A stretch of DNA of 64,000 bases from positions 124,001-188,000 of the forward strand of contig NZ_JASHJC010000006.1 of assembly GCF_030733385.1 (NCBI RefSeq), given 5' to 3'. Both the position numbers and the translations under genes were made by a program. This DNA comes from Roseovarius sp. MMSF_3359. GTDB taxonomy: Bacteria > Pseudomonadota > Alphaproteobacteria > Rhodobacterales > Rhodobacteraceae. Within the stretch, counting starts at the first letter, position 1. Each line of letters opens with the position of its first letter. This document shows positions 25,971-34,888 of the stretch, piece after piece. The notes beneath the pieces are model-generated. The model was not told where the DNA came from. It saw nothing but the letters and a program-made list of their open reading frames with translations, and made no database searches.

Positions 25971-27660
25971 AGTTCGCCTCGATCTGATCGACTATCTCCG
26001 CGATCTCGCGGCGTTCGGTTTCAATCCTGCGCGGGTCCTGAGAATCCAGCGCAGCCTCGAAGCGACCCAGCAACCCCATAACAAATTCACGATCCTGGCC
26101 CAGCAACATCTCGAAAAGATGCTTGATCGCCTCGACTAATGCGACATTGGCGGCCTCGTCACGCGGATTGACCTTGAGCTTTTCCATTGCGGCAAGTCGC
26201 GTCCGTTTTTCGGAGGCAGGCATGGCTTCGGCCAGGTCCTCAACCACCTGCGAAAAGGTTTGATTGGTTGACGGCACCGTTACGTCAACCGCAAGCAACC
26301 CGCTGACATCATAGGTGAACCGAACATCGATGCCCTCCTGACCCGCCGGTTTTGGCGGCACCAACACCATCATCTCTCCCAGAGATACGTTGTCCCGGGC
26401 AAAGGCCGATTCCCCTTGGTAGATCTTGACCTGGATCTTGCGCTGGTTGTCGAACATCGTCGAAAAGAACTGCCGCCGACTGGCGGGCAGGATGGTATTG
26501 CGTTCAATGATCGGAACAAAGATCCCCTCGACAATCTTTTCCCTGCTGGAATCGTTGGATTCGATCCCCATGGAAAAGGGGGCAACATCGGTCATGACCA
26601 CGTCATCAAGACCTTCGTGTTTCTCAATCAGCCCGGCCTGAACAGCGGCGCCAAGCGCAATGGCATGATCGGGATCAATCCGCCTCTCAGGGAGCTTTTT
26701 GAAAATACGCGCTGCCATACTGCGGATCACCGGCATACGGGTTGCCCCTCCAACAAGGATGACGCGGTCGATCTCCAACGTGCTATGTCCGGAATCGTGC
26801 AGGCATTTTTCGATGGGCCGGCGCAGCCTTCCCAGCAAGGTCGCGCACAGGCCTTCGAACTTCTGTTGCGTCATCGCAAGCGTCCGGGAGGCCCCGCGCC
26901 AGGGCAATTCTGCCTCTGCGGCGTCAGAGTTTGCCAGCGACAGCTTGATGCGTTCCGAGAAGCTGAGCAAGATTTCCTTGTCTTCCGGTTTCAGGTCGCT
27001 CCATTTTTCACTGAGTTCGCCGCAGAAATGGCGCGCCAGGACTTCGGTAAAATCCTCGCCACCAAGAAAAGAGTCGCCTGCGCTGGAGCGCACTTCCATC
27101 ACGCCTTCGAACATCTCGAGGATGGACACATCGAAGGTACCGCCGCCCAGGTCCAGCACAAGGAACAGGCTTTCCTCGTCGCGATCCAGCACGCCACTGG
27201 CCAAAGCGGCGGCTGTCGGCTCGTTGATAAGCCTCCGCACCTTCAATCCCGCGATTTCCGCGGCGTCCTTGGTGGCCTGACGTTGTATCGCATTGAAATA
27301 GGCCGGAACCGAAATCACCGCTTCCGAGACATCACATCCAAGTGCCGCTTCGGCGTCTTTCTTCAGTGACGATAGAACCATCGCCGACAGGTCTGTTGCA
27401 CTGAATGTCTTGCGCCCAAGGCGCAATTCAGTACCGCTTCCCATCTGCCGCTTGAATAGCGACTTTGTCAGGTCCGGGTGACGGATCAGGCGCTTTTGGG
27501 CCGCCTTGCCGATCAGAAATGTCGATTTGTCATCCGCCAACCCGACAACCGAAGGGGTCAGATGTTCACCAAGAGCGTTGGGGATGAGTTCCGGACCATT
27601 GTCCCCGTAGACCGCGATCAAGGAATTCGTCGTCCCCAAATCAATACCAACACACACCAA
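25960..27660 (-). CDS. hscC: HscC-like Hsp70 chaperone
   Basis: This 566-residue Hsp70 has the nucleotide-binding domain (GIDLGTTNSLIAVYGDNG, VPAYFNAIQRQATKDAAEIAGL, NEPTAAAL, LDLGGGTFDVSILE, LVGGATRMP) and a shorter substrate-binding part. DnaK is near 640 residues; this length fits HscC, which has a reduced lid. HscC members work with a membrane J-protein rather than DnaJ/GrpE, and such a gene follows here. It is the first gene of a three-gene operon. The symbol is by family size and context. Confidence 0.85.
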   Translation of the reverse strand: MVCVGIDLGTTNSLIAVYGDNGPELIPNALGEHLTPSVVGLADDKSTFLIGKAAQKRLIRHPDLTKSLFKRQMGSGTELRLGRKTFSATDLSAMVLSSLKKDAEAALGCDVSEAVISVPAYFNAIQRQATKDAAEIAGLKVRRLINEPTAAALASGVLDRDEESLFLVLDLGGGTFDVSILEMFEGVMEVRSSAGDSFLGGEDFTEVLARHFCGELSEKWSDLKPEDKEILLSFSERIKLSLANSDAAEAELPWRGASRTLAMTQQKFEGLCATLLGRLRRPIEKCLHDSGHSTLEIDRVILVGGATRMPVIRSMAARIFKKLPERRIDPDHAIALGAAVQAGLIEKHEGLDDVVMTDVAPFSMGIESNDSSREKIVEGIFVPIIERNTILPASRRQFFSTMFDNQRKIQVKIYQGESAFARDNVSLGEMMVLVPPKPAGQEGIDVRFTYDVSGLLAVDVTVPSTNQTFSQVVEDLAEAMPASEKRTRLAAMEKLKVNPRDEAANVALVEAIKHLFEMLLGQDREFVMGLLGRFEAALDSQDPRRIETERREIAEIVDQIEANYVT

Positions 27661-27971
27661 TGGACCGCATCCTTGCTCTCAACTCTTCGAGCGGTCTTCT
27701 ATTGATTTGCGCTTGGATTGTCACACAAAACTTGGAACGTGCCTAATCGGCCAACCTTGCCTCTTGCAAACAGTATAGCAGGTTCAAACTTTGGTCCGAA
27801 GTTAGGCTTAGGTTGCTGCATTGGGCATGAAGTGATCGGCCCCAACCGACCTCGACCTGGCTGCCCGGGATCACCGGATATCGTGCTACCGAAGTGAATA
27901 ATTGACCTGCTTGTCCATGGTTGCTGTCGGCACTGTCACGCCGGACGCTGTGTGCAGGTCGGTACCCGTCG
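27661..27971. other. 311-base gap with no recognised gene
   Basis: The gap lies between the start of the Hsp70 gene and the end of the PACE gene. It should hold the promoter of the chaperone operon. A minus-strand 78-residue frame is open across part of it, but has no ribosome site or motif. I see no terminator or repeat here. Confidence 0.3.
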
Positions 27972-28427
27972 TCAAGCACCTGCCGAACAGGTTTGATGCT
28001 TCAGGGGGAACATCCTGTCATACGCCAAGGTGAAGAAATAGGTATAGGCGACAACAAAGGATGTGACGATAATGTCCGTCACCAGAGCTTCCAGAAGCCC
28101 GATGCCGAGCCACCAGGCGTAAATTGGAAGTGACGTCACGACCAGCGAGGCTTCAAAGCCAATCGCGTGCAAGATCCGCCCGAGATGCGAACGTTCACTG
28201 GCCACACGTCCCGAGCGCGCGTCTATTTTGTCGAAAACCCAGTTGTAGACGAGATTGATCAGCATCGCCTTGCCCGCGAGAATCGCTCCGAGCAGCCCGA
28301 TCTCGGCGATTGGTTTGTCGAAAAACGCCGCGCCTGCCGGAACAAGAATTGCCATCAGCAACAGTTCAAAGCTGATGGTATAGCGCAGGCGGTCCCTGCC
28401 CGATCTCAAGGCGACTTTTTCCGACAT
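27972..28427 (-). CDS. PACE family multidrug efflux pump
   Basis: This 151-residue protein has four membrane helices in two bacterial-transmembrane-pair repeats, the AceI/PACE plan. Each repeat carries the usual pre-helix motif: RDRLRYTISFELLL at the start and SERSHLGRILHAIGFEASLV in the second half. ATG 28427 follows GGAG; ATG 28439 is possible. A divergent LysR gene lies 85 bases away with a palindrome between them. Characterised PACE pumps export biocides such as chlorhexidine or short diamines; the substrate here is not known. Confidence 0.88.
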   Translation of the reverse strand: MSEKVALRSGRDRLRYTISFELLLMAILVPAGAAFFDKPIAEIGLLGAILAGKAMLINLVYNWVFDKIDARSGRVASERSHLGRILHAIGFEASLVVTSLPIYAWWLGIGLLEALVTDIIVTSFVVAYTYFFTLAYDRMFPLKHQTCSAGA

Positions 28428-28488
28428 TTCCAACTCCATTGTTGGATTTGCTTCTATCGAGAAATGCAGATAAATATAGTTAATTAAT

Positions 28489-28503
28489 ATCTGAAAATCA
28501 GAT
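28489..28503. promoter_or_regulatory. LysR-type operator between the PACE and LysR genes
   Basis: ATCTGA-AAA-TCAGAT is a perfect 6-3-6 palindrome containing a T-N11-A LysR box, ten bases before the LysR start codon. That position suits self-repression plus activation of the divergent pump gene. AT-rich TTAATTAATAT lies beside it. Confidence 0.65.
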
Positions 28504-28512
28504 AGGTTAAAG

Positions 28513-29409
28513 ATGCCATCACCTGAGAGTTTGCAGGCGTTTGTCCTCGCCGCGGAGTTGGGGTCATTCTCTGCGGCGGCGCGGAAAATGAAGAAAGCGC
28601 AGTCGGCGGTGTCGACTGCAATCGCCAATCTCGAAATCGACACGGACCTTCAGCTTTTCGACCGCAGCAGTCGGTCCCCGACGCTCACCCCGGCCGGGCA
28701 GTCCTTGTTGCCTTACGCCAAGGGTGTCCTGCTCGGAAACCAGGAGTTTTTTGCCAAGGCGACGTCGATGGCCGAGGGGGTCGAGGACAAGCTTTGCATC
28801 GCGGTCGAGCAGGGGATCAACCTGACGCCGGTTCTGGATGTGTTGAGCGGCTTCGCGGGCGCGTTTCCCGACGTCTCGCTGGAGATCCTGACAACCGGTC
28901 CCAATGACACGGCAGCACTTCTCAAAGAGGGGCGGGCGATGCTTGGCCTGATGACGGAGCAGGAGAGCTATCCAACCGGCTTCCAGTTTCGTGGCGTCGG
29001 ACATTCGGCACTCGTCCCGATCTGCGGGCCGTCTCATCCTCTGGCGACGTTGGATCAGGTCGCGCACCGGGACCTGCGGCAACATCGGCAATTGGTTCTA
29101 CGGAGCCGCTCTCACGACGTTCCCGGTCAGGTTGGCGAGATCAAAAGTGCGTCGATCTGGTATGCGGAAAACCCCTACATGATCCTCGAACTGGTCTTGC
29201 GCGGTTTGGGGTGGGCTGAATTGCCGTTGCCGGTCGTCAGAGACCTGGTGAGATCAAAGAAACTGGTCCGGATCAGGTATACGTTCCAACAAAGCGACGC
29301 GCTTGAGGGCATCGACCTGGTCTGGACGGAACAACATGTGCTGGGCAAGGCAGGTCAATGGATCCAGCGGCAGCTACTCAATATCTCGCAAGAAGTTTGG
29401 CAGGGCTGA
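28513..29409 (+). CDS. LysR family transcriptional regulator
   Basis: This 298-residue regulator has an N-terminal winged helix (LQAFVLAAELGSFSAAARKMKKAQSAVSTAI) and a C-terminal effector domain of two lobes from about residue 90. It diverges from a PACE pump, the arrangement of AceR/AceI in Acinetobacter, so it probably senses the pump's substrate. A perfect palindrome overlaps the promoter region. The inducer cannot be read. Confidence 0.9.
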   Translation: MPSPESLQAFVLAAELGSFSAAARKMKKAQSAVSTAIANLEIDTDLQLFDRSSRSPTLTPAGQSLLPYAKGVLLGNQEFFAKATSMAEGVEDKLCIAVEQGINLTPVLDVLSGFAGAFPDVSLEILTTGPNDTAALLKEGRAMLGLMTEQESYPTGFQFRGVGHSALVPICGPSHPLATLDQVAHRDLRQHRQLVLRSRSHDVPGQVGEIKSASIWYAENPYMILELVLRGLGWAELPLPVVRDLVRSKKLVRIRYTFQQSDALEGIDLVWTEQHVLGKAGQWIQRQLLNISQEVWQG

Positions 29410-29549
29410 GACCATGCCCTGAAACGGCGGCCCGCCGGTCTTTCCGCGAGGGCGTTGGGGTGTGACGTTGAACCAGCGTAATTGACTTGGTTCATTGATG
29501 GGGCGCGCTGTTCGCGCTGAAAACCGTCATCGGTTTTCTTGCCCAGGCA

Positions 29550-29930
29550 TTAGCTGCCGGACAGCATCCGACCAAGGGGACGACCGCCGAGGATGTGCAT
29601 GTGGAAATGCGGCACTTCCTGCACACCGTTTTCGCCGGCGTTTGCAATCGTGCGATACCCGTCGCCGCCTTCGCCAGGCTGGATGCCGTTCATCGCGCAA
29701 ATCCTGCCGATAGTGCGGGAAAAATCGACAATCTCGGCCTCGCTGGCCTCGAGCGCGAAATGGTCGTGGCAGACATACGGTCCCTTGGGGATCACCAGAA
29801 CATGCACCGGTGCCTGCGGTTGGATATCGTTGAAAGCCAGCGTGTGCTCGGTTTCCAGCACGGTGTCGTTTGGGATCTCTCCGCGCAGAATCTTGGCAAA
29901 GATGTTCTGATCGTCATAGGCGTAGGGCAT
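29550..29930 (-). CDS. HIT family nucleotide-binding protein (HinT-like)
   Basis: This 126-residue protein has the histidine triad at the end of the domain: VPHFHMHILGG. The N-terminus (NIFAKILRGEIPNDTVLETEHTLAFNDI) is typical of the HinT branch, which hydrolyses nucleoside phosphoramidates. It follows the glycosyltransferase gene by 12 bases on the same strand. Confidence 0.92.
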   Translation of the reverse strand: MPYAYDDQNIFAKILRGEIPNDTVLETEHTLAFNDIQPQAPVHVLVIPKGPYVCHDHFALEASEAEIVDFSRTIGRICAMNGIQPGEGGDGYRTIANAGENGVQEVPHFHMHILGGRPLGRMLSGS

Positions 29931-29942
29931 GACCTTGTGTCC

Positions 29943-31520
29943 TCAGTCGGCAAAAAGGTGTTCGTGTTCCACGATTTTCTGCGTTTTCTCCACCGGAAGA
30001 TCAAGGAAATGCGACAGGAGATCGGCATTGCGGTCCGGATCAGCGGATTGCCGCATCACCAGGTGGTTTTCAAATTCGGCATCCCTGATCCTGTCCGCTT
30101 CGAACGTCATGTCGCCGCGGATCGTGGGCAGAAGCCGTTCCAGTGTTTCCATCGGGGTCTGCTCTCCGGCCAGACCGACGCGCATCGCGTGACCGATCAG
30201 GTAGTCATCGGTAAACTCGCACTGCACCTCGAGGAGTTTGGTCGTAGACCTATCGCCGCAGAAATCCTGCAACAGGTCAAGGTTCCCGGGGTCGATACAC
30301 ACGATCAGGCGGTCGGTCTCGTAATAGTCGAACAGCATCCGCATCAGGGCGCGCCGATGCCGGGTGCGTTTGCCAAGGCTCGCCTGGATACCGCCCAGGT
30401 CGGGCAGGGCGGTGTCTTCCTCGTTGAAGACGTATTCCATCGCGGGGACGTTGGTCACCTGCCGGATCCTCTCCAGCAGGCGTTTGGCCACGTGCCATTT
30501 CTTGCAGACCACGATCATCAACTCCCGTTCGCGACCCAGGGTGCTTTCGGTTTCCCAGAAGCGGCTGGCAAACCGCCGCCCGATCCGGCCGCGGCCGCTC
30601 AGGAATTTGAACAGGCTGCGGCCCTCGTTCGAAATCGCGAATTGCGCGTCGTCATCGGCATAAAGCGCCCCGAGGCGTTCCTTGAGCTCATGGGCTTCGG
30701 GGCTGATCTTGCGCGCGAAGAGAAAGTCCTGCGACAGCAGGAGGTCATAGTGATCGTTGTAGAAGGTCACCGGCATGCCGTAATCGCTGAACATCAGGAA
30801 GGTCAGCGTGCGCGTGTCGATCTCACCCTCGGGGACGACATGGCGCACGAGGGTCTGAAAGAACGTCTCATCCGGGATCCAGGTCGAGCGGAAGAACCGC
30901 ATCACATCGCGGCGCTTTCGGGTGAAATCCAGGATCCATTCGACGGTACGGCGGCGCAGGCACCACCATTGGCTGCCGATCTGCACCTGGATGTCATGGG
31001 GGATTTCGCGGGTCAGGCCGAGTTTGCGTTGCGCGTTGAAGCTGGCGTAGAACAGGCGCTTGTTCTTGCGCTCGTTGAAGAAATGCCGATAGATCAGCCG
31101 CTCTTCCTTCATCCCGGTCTTGATCCAGTCGCTTTCGAAATAATCGAAGCTCTCGATGTAATCCATGTCCCGCGCATCGAGGAAATCATGCGCGTAACGG
31201 GCGGATTTGATCGCGGCGCAATCGCCGGACAGCATGTAGAAATGTGTGGCCCGCGGAAAGGTGTCGATGGCGGTCGACAGGGTGTTCAGCGTTGCCTGCA
31301 CCAAAGACCATTCGCCCCAGCCGCATTTCACGCGCTTGCGGGCGAAACACACATTCGGGTTGTCTTTGAGCGCCGTGCGGATTTTCTGATAGTGTTCCGG
31401 CTTCGACCTGGCATCAAAGTGGATCGCCATGTAATCGCCCGCCGCCGTCAACATCTCGGCCTGGCCAATGATCGCATCGGGATCCTTGTGGCACAGAAGA
31501 ATGAAGGCGATTTTGGCCAT
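29943..31520 (-). CDS. Core-2/I-branching-like glycosyltransferase (GT14 type)
   Basis: This 525-residue protein has an N-terminal domain related to beta-1,6-N-acetylglucosaminyltransferases: IAFILLCHKDPD, HFDARSK, GWGEWSLVQATLNTL, FYMLSGDCAAIKS, and GSQWWCLRRRTVEWIL with the acidic PDETFFQTL. A C-terminal part of about 230 residues is not related to that enzyme and may be the DUF5928-type domain found in Rhodobacteraceae members. It likely adds a branching sugar to a surface glycan. It diverges from a sulfotransferase gene, which suggests a common polysaccharide. Confidence 0.8.
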   Translation of the reverse strand: MAKIAFILLCHKDPDAIIGQAEMLTAAGDYMAIHFDARSKPEHYQKIRTALKDNPNVCFARKRVKCGWGEWSLVQATLNTLSTAIDTFPRATHFYMLSGDCAAIKSARYAHDFLDARDMDYIESFDYFESDWIKTGMKEERLIYRHFFNERKNKRLFYASFNAQRKLGLTREIPHDIQVQIGSQWWCLRRRTVEWILDFTRKRRDVMRFFRSTWIPDETFFQTLVRHVVPEGEIDTRTLTFLMFSDYGMPVTFYNDHYDLLLSQDFLFARKISPEAHELKERLGALYADDDAQFAISNEGRSLFKFLSGRGRIGRRFASRFWETESTLGRERELMIVVCKKWHVAKRLLERIRQVTNVPAMEYVFNEEDTALPDLGGIQASLGKRTRHRRALMRMLFDYYETDRLIVCIDPGNLDLLQDFCGDRSTTKLLEVQCEFTDDYLIGHAMRVGLAGEQTPMETLERLLPTIRGDMTFEADRIRDAEFENHLVMRQSADPDRNADLLSHFLDLPVEKTQKIVEHEHLFAD

Positions 31521-31672
31521 ACGGGAAACGATCTACCTGCTCTTGCCGCGATTGTTTACATTGATACGCATGAACAAGCGTTGAATAAACAGGGTATCTT
31601 TGCTTTTTTTATCAAGCTAGAAACCAGTAAGCCCTGCAAAAAAGGGGGCATATCGAGCGCGGAGGCGGCAAA

Positions 31673-32491
31673 ATGGGGTTTCCCGGCACCTGGATGACCG
31701 AAAGTGAAAGCGTGGTCTATCGCGTGGTGCCGAAATGTGCCTGCTCGACCATCGGTCAGATCATGTATTACTCGGACCATGGCGCGTTTTTCGATGGCGA
31801 TATCCACGATGCCACCGACGGGCTGCACAAATGGGCGCGTGAAGAAAGCCAGCCGTCGATTTCGGCCAATGTCAAAGCGCATCAATCCTATGCCTTTACC
31901 TGTGTCCGCAATCCCTACACCCGCATCCTGTCGAGCTTCTTCGACAAGATCTGCGGCATTCAGCGCAACGGCAAACGCTACCGTGGCAAGCTGGTGCCGC
32001 TTCTGGTGCAGAAATACGGGATCGAGGTCGGCGGCGACGACGGCAAGCAGGAATTCGATCAGATCAAGAGTTTCCGGCGTTTTCTCCTGTTTGCCCGTGA
32101 CACGATCCGCTGGCGTCGTCCGATGGAGCCGGACATTCACTGGTCCGCGCAGGCCGGGCATGTTTCAACCTTCATCGTGAATGGCGGGATCTATGACAAG
32201 ATTTTCTGGACCGAGAAGTTCAACGAGGGGATGGCGGACGTCCTGAAATCCATCGAAACGCCCAATGCGGTCGATATCGAGGCGATCCCGCGGTTCAACG
32301 AATCCGAAGGCCACGGCCCCAAACGCGCCCATCCGGTCGAGGACTATTTCGACGATCTGTCGATGCACCTGGTCTATGAGATCTACAAGCGCGATTTCGA
32401 GCTATTCAAATACGATTTCCACGATCCATCCAACAAGATGCCTGTTGGTGAGATCGACCTCGACGAGGTGCATGTCAAACTTGGGGAGTAG
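31673..32491 (+). CDS. PAPS-dependent sulfotransferase family protein
   Basis: This 272-residue protein carries the 5'-phosphosulfate loop PKCACSTIGQ (residues 20-29) and the 3'-phosphate motif VRNPYTRILSSF. It fits the sulfotransferase family 2 group that acts on carbohydrates. GGAGGCGG precedes the ATG. It is divergent from the glycosyltransferase, and the broken DUF3052 gene follows without a gap. The acceptor is probably a surface polysaccharide. Confidence 0.85.
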   Translation: MGFPGTWMTESESVVYRVVPKCACSTIGQIMYYSDHGAFFDGDIHDATDGLHKWAREESQPSISANVKAHQSYAFTCVRNPYTRILSSFFDKICGIQRNGKRYRGKLVPLLVQKYGIEVGGDDGKQEFDQIKSFRRFLLFARDTIRWRRPMEPDIHWSAQAGHVSTFIVNGGIYDKIFWTEKFNEGMADVLKSIETPNAVDIEAIPRFNESEGHGPKRAHPVEDYFDDLSMHLVYEIYKRDFELFKYDFHDPSNKMPVGEIDLDEVHVKLGE

Positions 32492-32902
32492 ATGGCGGGA
32501 TATTCTGGAAAACCGCTGCATGCCAAGCTAGGCCTGAAGCACGGCCAACGGGTTGCCGTTATCGCCGATGGTGATCTGCCCACCTACCAGAAGCTGCTGG
32601 GGCAGGACGCCCCGGAGATTTCAATATCAGATCGCGTGGCGCCGGACATCGACGTGATCCATGTCTTTACCGCATCACGCGCCCATCTCGAAGCATTCCT
32701 GCCGGATGCGATGGCGCAGATGGCGCGCGATGGCATGATTTAGGTAAGCTGGCCCAAGAAGGCATCGAAGGTTCCGTCGGATGTGACCGAAGACACGATC
32801 CGCGAGATTGCCCTGCCCCTGGGGCTGGTTGACGTGAAAGTATGCGCCGTCGATCAGACCTATTCAGGACTGAAGCTCGTCATTCGCAAAGAGTTGAGGT
32901 GA
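32492..32902 (+). pseudogene. DUF3052 family gene broken by an in-frame amber codon
   Basis: The frame from 32492 begins MAGYSGKPLHAKLGLKHGQR, the DUF3052 opening. A TAG at 32741-32743 interrupts it after residue 83. The same frame continues to TGA 32900-32902 with VSWPKKASKV, TEDTIREIALPLGLVDVKVC and AVDQTYSGLKLVIRKELR, the conserved second half. DUF3052 proteins normally read WVSWPKK or similar here, so a Trp TGG appears changed to TAG. TAG ends several other genes in the window, so it is a real stop. Sequencing error, or a weakly expressed truncated product, remain possible. Confidence 0.8.
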
Positions 32903-32996
32903 GGCGCTCGTGCAATAGTTGCACAAGGTCAGGATTTCCAGACCTATCTATTTCCGAAGAAATATTGAAAACTCTTTCTCAGGGGCAAATTTTAGT

Positions 32997-34487
32997 ATGA
33001 TGAATAGTATCTCCCGACGTACTTTGCTCTTGGGCGGCGGCGCGGTGATTGGCGGGTGGGCGACCCGGCATTTCACCCCCGCCAAACCCGTCCTGGAAGG
33101 GACCAGGTCGCTAGAGCCTACTGGGGCCGCCACTACATTGAACGACGCCAGTGGGCTCAGCGAAACACCGATTTTCCGACATGCGATCCTCACGGATGAT
33201 CCCGGCGATGCGCTTGTGGCTGCCATCCGGGCCGAGTTGCGTGAGGCCGAGGCCAATGGCCGGGCGTTCAACGTCGGTGCCGCGCGGCATTCGATGGGCG
33301 GGCAGGCTATCCCGACCGATGGACATGCCGTCACCTATGACAACGGCTGGATCGAACCGGACATGGCAAACGGTATCTACCGGGTCCACGCGGGTGCGCG
33401 ATGGTCGCAAGTGATCGCCGCGCTTGATCCCTTGGGATTTGGCCCCAAGGTCATGCAATCCAACAACGATTTCGGCGTGGCCGCGACGTTTTGCGTGAAC
33501 GCCCATGGCTGGCCCGTGCGGATGGGGCCGATGGGGGCCACGGTCCGCAGTTTCGACATGGTGCTGCCCTCGGGCGATCTGGTCACCTGCTCGCGGACCG
33601 AGAATGCGGCGCTTTTCGGCATGACCATGGGTGGCTATGGCCTGACCGGGGCGATCACGTCGATGGATGTGGAAATGGTGCCGAACACGCGCCTCAAACC
33701 CACATTCGAGGAAATGCCCGCCGAGGAGTTCGGCGACCGCTTCGTGTCGGCGCTGGAGGCGGGCGATGTGCCGATGGCCTATGGCCGGTTGAACGTGGAC
33801 CGTGCGAATTTCTTCCGGCACGCCTTGATGATCACCTATCGCGAGACCGCGGATCAGAGTGATCTTCCCGCCGCCAGCGGCTCGGGCTTTGCATCGAAAA
33901 TGGCGCGCCATGTCTATCGCGCGCAGCTTGGTAATGAGGCGATCAAGCGCCTGCGCTGGTGGACGGAAACCGATGTCGGCCCACGCCTTGCGGGCGGGGC
34001 GGCGACGCGCAATTCGCTCATCAACGAGCCGGTCATCACGTTGGACGACCGCGATCCGACCCGCACTGATATCCTGCATGAATACTTCGTCTCGGCCGAC
34101 CGCTTCGCCGAATTCGTCGCGATCTGCCAGCGGGTGATCCCGGCCTCCTATCAGGAATTCCTGAACGTCACGCTGCGCTTCATCGACACCGACCCCGATA
34201 GCTGGCTCGCTTATGCGCCGGTCCCGCGGATCGCCGCGGTGATGTCCTTCAGCCAGGAGATGACCGTAAGGGCCGAGGCCGATATGGCCCGGATGACGCG
34301 GGAACTGATCGACGGCATTACCGGCATTGGCGGCACGTATTACCTGCCCTACCGGCCGCATGCGACATTGGATCAACTGGCGCGCGCCTATCCGCGGGCG
34401 GCGGAATTCGCCGCCGCGAAACGGGTACTCGACCCGACCCTGACATTCCGCAACAACCTCTGGGACAGGTATTTGAGCAAGCTATGA
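32997..34487 (+). CDS. Tat-exported FAD-binding oxidase (VAO/L-gulonolactone oxidase-like)
   Basis: This 496-residue protein begins with a Tat signal (NSISRRTLLLGGGAVIGGW). An FAD-binding PCMH domain follows, with FNVGAARHSMGGQAIPTDG holding the FAD-phosphate loop and likely a flavin-contacting His. The C-terminal ARGINO/ALO-type domain ends FRNNLWDRYLSKL. It probably oxidises a sugar acid or lactone in the periplasm. The start is ATG 32997. The next gene overlaps its stop by four bases, and two further membrane genes follow. Confidence 0.8.
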   Translation: MMNSISRRTLLLGGGAVIGGWATRHFTPAKPVLEGTRSLEPTGAATTLNDASGLSETPIFRHAILTDDPGDALVAAIRAELREAEANGRAFNVGAARHSMGGQAIPTDGHAVTYDNGWIEPDMANGIYRVHAGARWSQVIAALDPLGFGPKVMQSNNDFGVAATFCVNAHGWPVRMGPMGATVRSFDMVLPSGDLVTCSRTENAALFGMTMGGYGLTGAITSMDVEMVPNTRLKPTFEEMPAEEFGDRFVSALEAGDVPMAYGRLNVDRANFFRHALMITYRETADQSDLPAASGSGFASKMARHVYRAQLGNEAIKRLRWWTETDVGPRLAGGAATRNSLINEPVITLDDRDPTRTDILHEYFVSADRFAEFVAICQRVIPASYQEFLNVTLRFIDTDPDSWLAYAPVPRIAAVMSFSQEMTVRAEADMARMTRELIDGITGIGGTYYLPYRPHATLDQLARAYPRAAEFAAAKRVLDPTLTFRNNLWDRYLSKL

Positions 34488-34888
34488 GTATTCTGCAAAA
34501 GATTTCCCTTGGCTATTTCGTGGCGCTGATGATCGCCGCGTCGCTGAACTATATCCCCGGTCTGACCGACGATCAGGGGCTGGCATTCGGCATCTTCGCG
34601 CTCGACCTCTTTGACGATGCGCTGCATGTGGCCTCGGCCCTCTGGGCCTTGTCCGCCGCGCTTATCAGCCACCGTGCCGCGCGGATTTTCCTGGTGATCT
34701 TCGGCGCACTTTACATTGGTGACGGGGTCTTTGGGTTCTTCACCGGTTATGGCTATCTCGACATGGGCATCTTCACCAACCCATCGGCGGGCATGTCCTT
34801 TACCCTGCTGCGCGTTCTGGCCAACCTGCCACATATCGCGCTGGGCGGCTTTGCCCTCTGGTCGGGTCTGAAATGGGGCCGGGGCTGA
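34484..34888 (+). CDS. Small integral membrane protein of unknown function
   Basis: This 134-residue protein has four hydrophobic segments (LGYFVALMIAASLNYIPGL, ALHVASALWALSAALIS, AARIFLVIFGALYIGDGVFGFFTGY, LLRVLANLPHIALGGFALWSG). It starts in ATGA overlap with the oxidase and shares its last base with the next start. It could be an electron or membrane partner of the oxidase. No family was recognised. Confidence 0.75.
   Translation: MSILQKISLGYFVALMIAASLNYIPGLTDDQGLAFGIFALDLFDDALHVASALWALSAALISHRAARIFLVIFGALYIGDGVFGFFTGYGYLDMGIFTNPSAGMSFTLLRVLANLPHIALGGFALWSGLKWGRG

Noticed and set aside
27743..27979. 78-residue minus-strand frame in the gap after the Hsp70 gene
   Set aside because: It has no ribosome site, no motif and ends inside the PACE gene.
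23410..29409. Integrated island at tRNA-Pro
   Set aside because: No integrase, no direct repeat of the tRNA 3' end and no phage genes were seen. Only the chaperone trio makes the idea worth a check.
29425..29443. Weak terminator after the LysR gene
   Set aside because: The possible stem is five base pairs with a mismatch at its base, too weak to call.
29595..31697. 700-residue plus-strand frame over the HIT and glycosyltransferase genes
   Set aside because: It is antisense to two recognised genes and has no motif of its own.
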